From assembly GCA_002221725.1 (NCBI GenBank), contig NJFT01000364.1, forward strand, positions 1 to 23,246: a stretch of DNA of 23,246 nt. The letters run 5' to 3'. Numbering within the stretch: position 1 is the first letter of the stretch; each line of letters begins with the position of its first letter. Shown piece by piece: positions 18,373-23,246 of the stretch. A model generated the notes under the pieces. That model was not told the DNA's origin. It made no database searches and was given only the letters and a program-made list of their open reading frames with translations. Both the position numbers and the translations under genes were made by a program. The stretch comes from Scedosporium boydii (lineage: Eukaryota; Ascomycota; Sordariomycetes; Microascales; Microascaceae).

Positions 18373-19443
18373 ATGGCTCCCGAGAAGCGAAACAAGTTCC
18401 TCGACGCCTCTGACAGCGACGACGACGCCGAGTCCCAAAACGACTACTCCTCCGACAACGAAATCCGCAAAGGCGCACGAACCGCCAAGCGCAGAAAACT
18501 AAACGAACCGACAGACGCCTCCTCCGATGACGAAAGTGCCTCAGACAGCGAAGCCGGCGGTGTCCCGGTCGTGGGAAAGGGCAAGGGCAAGACCAAGAGC
18601 AAAAGCAACCTATCGGGTGCCAAGTCTGCCGGTTCTATAGATCAAGAGGGAGACGACTCCGATGCTGCGCAACATTCACCCGGGGACAAGCTCGGCGAAG
18701 ACGATGATCAAGACTCCGACGACGACGAAGACCCCGCGTCCGCCAAGTCCAAACTCCCCAAATTCACAAGCAAAACCGACCCCCTCCGCACCCTCGTAAA
18801 AAAGAACCTCGTCTCCACCGAATCCGCCATCAAAAAGTCCGGCGTCCTGTACGTCTCGCGCATCCCGCCCTTCATGAAACCCCACAAACTCCGCACCCTC
18901 CTCGAGCCCTTCGGCACCATCAACCGCACCTACCTGGCCCCCGAGGACCCGGCGAGCCACCAGCGCCGCGTGCGCGCCGGCGGCAACAAGAAGAAGCTCT
19001 TCACCGAGGGGTGGGTCGAGTTCGTCGATAAGAAGGACGCGAAGAAGGCGTTCGAGCTGCTGAATGCGAGGACTATTGGCGGGAAGAAGGGGAGTTATTA
19101 TAGGGATGATGTGTGGAGTTTGGTTTATCTGAAGGGGTTCAAGTGGCGCGATTTGACGGCGCAGATTGAGAAGGAGAATGCCGAGAGGGAGAGTAGGATG
19201 CGTGCCGAGATTAGCAAGGCTACGAGGGAAAATCTGGAGTTTGTTAGGAACGTTGAGCAGGCGAAGCAGTTGGATGGCATCAAGACGAAGAAGGAGAAGA
19301 AGAAGGGGAAGCAGGAGAGTTCTGCTGAAACGGCGCCGGCGAGGACCTTTAAGCAGGTGGCTCAGGTATCAAAGAAGAACGCCGGCGCAGGCAATGATGA
19401 GCCGGCGGAAAATGTCAAGAGGGTCCTCAGCAAGATCTTCTAA
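18373..19443 (+). CDS. ESF2: Pre-rRNA-processing protein Esf2 (ABT1 family)
   Basis: A single exon of 356 residues, starting at the ATG in CACAATGGCTCCC. The protein acts in the nucleolus in the small-subunit processome, helping the early cleavages of pre-rRNA that lead to 18S rRNA; in yeast Esf2 stimulates the helicase Dbp8. Residues 1-125 are low-complexity, acidic and serine-rich (SDSDDD, DDESASDSE, DSDDDED), with a basic cluster KRRKL near residue 40. An RRM-like domain spans about 156-255 (GVLYVSRIPPFMKP, then GWVEFVDKKDAKKAF), followed by the family signature VWSLVYLKGFKWRDL and a charged helix (ENAERESRMRAEI). A lysine-rich tail follows. The coding strand switches from C-rich to G-rich near 19000, an oddity described under findings. 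The gene converges with NMD3. Confidence 0.96.
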   Translation: MAPEKRNKFLDASDSDDDAESQNDYSSDNEIRKGARTAKRRKLNEPTDASSDDESASDSEAGGVPVVGKGKGKTKSKSNLSGAKSAGSIDQEGDDSDAAQHSPGDKLGEDDDQDSDDDEDPASAKSKLPKFTSKTDPLRTLVKKNLVSTESAIKKSGVLYVSRIPPFMKPHKLRTLLEPFGTINRTYLAPEDPASHQRRVRAGGNKKKLFTEGWVEFVDKKDAKKAFELLNARTIGGKKGSYYRDDVWSLVYLKGFKWRDLTAQIEKENAERESRMRAEISKATRENLEFVRNVEQAKQLDGIKTKKEKKKGKQESSAETAPARTFKQVAQVSKKNAGAGNDEPAENVKRVLSKIF

Positions 19444-19778
19444 AATAAAGGGTAGAAAAAAAAAAAAAAAGAAAAAGAGTGAAAGAGAGGAAAACAGGTT
19501 GAGAGAGGGCGAGCGAGTCCCCAAAGCATATATGGCGAAGTTTACTGGTATTTTGGCATGGAGTCTCGGTAGTTTCACATTTTTTTTTTTTTTACACATC
19601 TTAGAAGTCAATTCTAGATTTGTTTGAGCTCATCCATATCATTGCGGGCTTTTGTTTTCAGAAACTCTTTCAAGTCATGCGGTCATGCTACATTCTCTAT
19701 CCACTGTCGGCTGCTACCCCAACACAGAAGCTAGGAGACGAAGAAGAAGATCAAGAAACGACAAGGAAAACAAATAAA
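19444..19778. other. Convergent ESF2/NMD3 intergenic region
   Basis: 335 bases between the two stop codons, with a 15-base A run at 19456-19470 and a 14-base T run at 19580-19593. No gene is seen. Both 3' ends, possibly overlapping, must be formed here. Confidence 0.75.
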
Positions 19779-21396
19779 TCATTGATTGTCCTGAACCGTC
19801 AGATCCTCAAAGTCATCCAGCAGTTCATCGACATTGATACGCGGCACCTCGTCATCCTCCTCCGTCTCTGCAACGCTCATCTCGTCGGGGTCCGTCTTCT
19901 TCGGCGCCTTGTACAGCGCAATCGCCGCCCTCATCTCCTCATCCTCCTCCACATCGCGGAGGAACATTTCGTACTCGTTGTCATCCTTGCTCATGTTGGC
20001 CTTCCTGTTGAACAAGTCATCCTCCTCCTTGACAATGTGCTTCAACTTCCAGTTCCTGCGCTTGTTTTTCCGGCGGTTGGGGAAGTGCTTCTTGACGAGG
20101 ATGACGTCGGGGATAGTGGAAGAGTAAGTGTTGGACGCTTCGATGGCGTCGAAGTGCTCGTTGTTGAACATGGTCCCCGAGAGCATGTATCCCATGACAG
20201 AATCTCCTGGGTGCAGTAGGTGTCCGAGGTGAGTCCGGGTAAAGTACGTGTTATCGTTGACGCCGAGATCCGCGGCACGTGCTACGGTAGCCTCGCATAA
20301 GTGCCACTTGCCTTTCTGGATTGGCGTCGATTCGATATCGAGGACGATGAACTCCACCATTTCCTTCGCATCCGCTAGAGATGTGAACGGTGCTCTCCAG
20401 TAGATCTTGTTGCTAATATCGGCTGTCTGCAGTGTGTTGGGGTCTAGCAGGTACACATGGGTTCCGATCCTATGGCAGAGCAGGAGAGGCGAAATGTTCC
20501 CCATACTCTTAGCCAACTTTATGGGTAGCGCCACTAGATCGTCCTTGCATATGGGGACAAGCTTCGCGGCCCAGGTAAACTTGTAATTCGTCGTTGAGGT
20601 ATGGATGTCTTCGGAAATCAATTCCTTGGACGTCTTGATCTCAGCCGGAACAACAGACTCGAGGAAGTGCACGAATGTCTCGGCTTGATTCTTCTCGGCA
20701 AAGTAAAAGTCCACACCATCCCGAGCTTCCTTGATGTTCAAAGTCTCTCGGTGGGCGTTGTGCTTCAGGATGAGTTGTTCGAGGTACATGAAGGTTCTCT
20801 TGTGCGGCACCTTCTGTCTCACCTGGACAGAGGCCCTCCAGACGTTGGCTGTGTAACTCTTTCGGCAGTCGGGGCATTGTTGAGTGGATACCACATAGGT
20901 CACTTCGAAGGCTTGCTGCAACACAACACCGTGGGCAACGCTATCCTGGACGGTGATCTTGACCTTGATTCTTCTCGAGTGGGGTTCGGTCCAGATGAAG
21001 CTGGCGTCGACGACGCGCACCTTGTGGATATTCAGCTTTTTGAGACATATGGCCAGGAGCTCCCGGGACTCGGGCTGGGCAACGACCCAGGTATTGGGCG
21101 GCAAGAGCCATCGGTCGCAGTCTCTGCAGAAATGAAGAAAGGACTCGCGGGGGATGCCTTGTGAGACGTCGACGGTAAGCTTGATGCAGTCATCGCAGAG
21201 AGCGCCGCCCGAGACGGTGCCGTCGAGAGGTGCGCCACAGTTATAACATAGAATCCTGTGCCTCGATGTTAGTTCGCAGACTCGAAGAAGCCGATGGGAA
21301 TGGCAGTGCAGGATGTTGCGACGATACATACGTTGCTACTCGCTGCTGAGCCGGCGCGTCGGCGGGGTTGAAGGGGACGACGTCGTCCAAGTCCAT
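19779..21396 (-). CDS. NMD3: 60S ribosomal export adaptor Nmd3 (2 exons)
   Basis: Exon 1 is 21396-21332 and exon 2 is 21255-19779 on the - strand, with a 76-nt intron (GTATGT donor, CACAG acceptor, phase 2); total 513 residues. Nmd3 binds the joining face of the nascent 60S subunit and carries it out of the nucleus with the exportin Crm1. Four CxxC pairs form the N-terminal zinc-binding region: Cys25/28, Cys42/45, Cys65/68 and Cys149/152. A very basic stretch (PNRRKNKRRNWKLKH) lies around residue 420 and fits a nuclear import signal. The acidic C-terminus with spaced hydrophobics (VDELLDDFEDLTV) fits the leucine-rich export signal. Exon 1 encodes MDLDDVVPFNPADAPAQQRV, joined to ILCYNCG. A start inside the intron frame at 21329 would lose this conserved beginning and is rejected. 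Confidence 0.96.
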
Positions 21397-21816
21397 GTTG
21401 GAAGTTGAGGTCAATCGTATCCCGTAAGAATCTGCTTATTTCTACTGCCGTAGAGGCCTAGTCCTTAATCCGGATGAAAAGGAAGCCTTCGATATCGTTA
21501 CCTCGTTAATCTTCAGTCGAAGTGCGGAGGAATCGCAGTCAACAGCGGGGCAGAGGCAACAAAAAACTTCAAGTTTGCCCCTCCAAAAATATTTTTATCG
21601 ATAAGCAGAATCGACGTTAAAATTCTTAGTGCAGCCAGGCTAGTGGCACCCTAAAAAAATCAGTCTTGGATTTTTATCACAATTGTACTGTTAAAGACTC
21701 GCATTTGTCATCATATTGAGACCCTGCTTGGTTTGGCCCCAAGGGATCACGGCCGCCGTATTAGGATGGTCCAATTCAAAAAGTTGGGCCAAAACGATAG
21801 GGGCCTCTTTCAGTTC
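21397..21816 (-). other. NMD3 promoter / 3' region of the next gene
   Basis: 420 bases with no gene. It contains the NMD3 upstream region, including the shared palindrome at 21595-21604 next to an A/T-rich AAAAATATTTTT segment (21585-21596), and the likely 3' UTR of the - strand gene ending at 21817. Confidence 0.7.
21595..21604. promoter_or_regulatory. Palindrome TTATCGATAA upstream of NMD3
   Basis: A perfect 10-base palindrome 198 bases before the NMD3 start codon. In the NMD3 direction it reads CTTATCGATAA, an 11-base match to the ESF2 upstream copy. It is adjacent to an A/T-rich block resembling the yeast RRPE element. Confidence 0.5.
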
Positions 21817-22837
21817 TTAAAATAAGAACGACGGTATTATATCTGTAGGAGCCGTCTTGGAGGTTTCTTCCGATTTTGCCGACACCGAAGCTGCTCCTGC
21901 CGCTCTCGGGCGTGCCTGGGGTATCGTCCGCCTCGTCTCTCTGCGCTTCTTCCTCAACCCAGCGAAGAGATCTTCGTCGCTATCAGAAAGAATAATAGAT
22001 GTAGTCGCCAGCTCCTCTTTCTTTTCTTGTTTCGTTACGGCCGGTCTCTTTTCCCTGGGCGGTTGCGAAATTGACGGCCAAGTTGACTGGCGAGGGTGCT
22101 TAGCTGCGGGCAGCCCTGGGTTGACGGCATCGCGGCGGCTTTCTGAGGGAGTCCGTCTCGGCGCTGGAAGAGGGGGTAGTGTTGCCCTGCGCACAGGCAC
22201 ATCCAGGTCGTCTGGGTCGCTGCTCTCCTCCATAGTATTGTCCATCACTCTCCCAGGTGGCCTCGTCAAATGTGTTCGTCGACCACTGCGCGCCTCGCCA
22301 CTCTCTAACCTTGCAGTCTCCCTTTTGCTTGGCGCCACGGAAGTGAGACGCGATAGCTTCACTGCCGACTTTTTGGGCGCTTCCATTAACCCCTGCAGCG
22401 ACGTCCCCATCAGCGCCCCATCATCATCGCTCTCGACCTCCAATCCCTTGCCCTTGCCCTTAGCGAGGGCCGCCTTGAGGCCATCCCTTCTCTTTCGCGC
22501 CCGTTCCAGGCGGTCATTCCTGGCTTGCACAGCTAAGCTCATCCGCCCCACAACGGGCCGTGATATTGAATCTATCGCCTCGGCATTTCGTGCCTTGGCT
22601 TGTTGCTTTAGGCGGTGATACTCGGCGGCGTGGAGGTGAACTGTAAATTTCCTCGCGATGGAGATGAGTTCATCCTCTACCATGCGGTATTTGTCGTCAT
22701 TATCCAGGCCCTCAATCATACATCTGAGTAATCCGTAAGCGAACGTGAAAGGGCCCGTCTCACGAACAAGACACTTACATTTCTGCTGGGGGCTCCGGGG
22801 GTGGCGAAGTTGAGGGACTCCTTACTATGAATGGCAT
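21817..22837 (-). CDS. Uncharacterised, probably nuclear protein with SUMO-interacting-like motif (2 exons)
   Basis: Exon 1 is 22837-22779 and exon 2 is 22723-21817, with a 55-nt intron (GTAAGT donor, CTCAG acceptor, phase 2), giving 321 residues. I do not recognise a named family. The start was chosen because only this ATG frame joins exon 2 without a stop; the resulting N-terminus is proline-rich (RSPSTSPPPEPPAE). Residues 22-65 look like a folded, helical, conserved segment (LDNDDKYRMVEDEL, KFTVHLHAAEYHRLK). A basic stretch (ERARKRRDG) is near 92-100. The rest is disordered and rich in S, R, P. At 262-273 SIILSDSDEDLF matches a SUMO-interacting motif (hydrophobic core plus acidic run), followed by the basic cluster RKKRRETRR. 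This composition fits a nuclear chromatin or DNA-repair factor, but that is inference only. Confidence 0.78.
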
Positions 22838-23246
22838 CAGCTAAACTCGTAAATACCTCCATTTTCCCCTTCTATTTAAAAGACTTTCATACCGGATCGA
22901 ATGTGTCGGCTCGCAGTGCTAGTTCTCGTGACCGAAGCACGGCTCGGACGCGGCGACGGATCTGACGCGGTTGGAGAAGGATGAAGAGTGCGAGAGCCCC
23001 GTCCAGGGTCTTCATTCCTCCGGCGATTCCAGGGAAGGTTACGGCCCATACTCGCGATCCAAAATTTCCGGGCCGAGACTGAAAATTATATTTTGATTTA
23101 ATAATGGGAAAGGGACAGAAGCTAGGTGAGAGAGGGAATGAAAGCTCATGAATCCGGTGCTCTGGTTAAGGTGCCCGTCGCGTTTAGTTTTTGGCAGGTC
23201 TCACGTTTGCTGACAGTTGGCAGGCTTTTGGGGGGGGGGGGGGGGT
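22838..23246 (-). other. Upstream region of the SIM-like-motif gene, ending in a G tract
   Basis: 409 bases with no supported gene beyond the upstream ATG at 22862 described under findings. It should contain the promoter of the uncharacterised - strand gene. It ends in the homopolymer listed separately. Confidence 0.6.
23230..23245. repeat. Homopolymer G tract (16 G)
   Basis: Sixteen consecutive G residues, followed by one T at the window edge. It could be real or an assembly or sequencing artefact at a contig end. Confidence 0.95.

Noticed and set aside
17933..18502. 189-residue + strand frame running into ESF2
   Set aside because: It overlaps ESF2 in another frame, and its second half is translated from the pyrimidine-rich leader and the ESF2 coding region, giving low-complexity P/T-rich sequence.
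21857..22618. 253-residue + strand frame opposite the uncharacterised gene
   Set aside because: It lies antisense within exon 2 of a spliced gene with better composition and matching splice sites. It is rich in S/L/R, as expected of an antisense shadow.
1..23246. tRNA, rRNA, CRISPR array or intact transposon
   Set aside because: I looked for T-arm GGTTCGAATCC-type motifs, repeat-spacer arrays, long terminal repeats and transposase or reverse-transcriptase motifs and saw none. A covariance-model search (tRNAscan-SE, Infernal) would be decisive for RNA genes.

Overview
The window reads as nuclear DNA of a filamentous ascomycete (Pezizomycotina, most likely Sordariomycetes). The evidence is short introns of 55-139 nt with GTAAGT-type donors and CTAAC/CTGAC branch points, C-ending codon preference in most genes, and fungal-type families (an F-box protein with a long beta-rich tail, PPR translation factor, fungal phosphomevalonate kinase, Esf2, Nmd3). 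I cannot name the species. Both window ends lie in low-complexity sequence (a CTCTCTCC octamer array at the left, a run of 16 G at the right), so this may be a complete short contig.

Layout. An F-box gene on the + strand (623-4539, seven predicted exons, one with a GC-AG intron) converges on a single-exon mitochondrial PPR gene on the - strand (5542-9087). About 3 kb without a recognisable gene follows (9088-12053), marked by strong enrichment of GTAC-containing short palindromes. Two - strand metabolic genes come next: an aldehyde dehydrogenase (12054-13670, three exons) and ERG8 phosphomevalonate kinase (14085-15536, two exons). A second gene-poor stretch of about 2.8 kb (15537-18372) holds at most a doubtful small gene and the promoters of ERG8 and ESF2. 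The right part has ESF2 (+, 18373-19443), converging on NMD3 (-, 19779-21396, two exons), and an uncharacterised basic/acidic probable nuclear protein (-, 21817-22837, two exons).

How the genes relate. There are no operons; each gene is its own unit. ESF2 (small-subunit processome) and NMD3 (60S export adaptor) are neighbours acting in the two arms of ribosome biogenesis. Both carry the same rare palindrome TTATCGATAA about 195-198 nt before their start codons, and the ESF2 promoter also has an exact PAC-box core. That shared promoter motif is the most interesting regulatory signal I found. The PPR protein probably serves mitochondrial mRNA expression, ERG8 serves ergosterol synthesis, and the aldehyde dehydrogenase has tandem GATA-factor sites in its promoter. 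I found no CRISPR array, rRNA, tRNA or intact transposon, and no convincing wholly new system.
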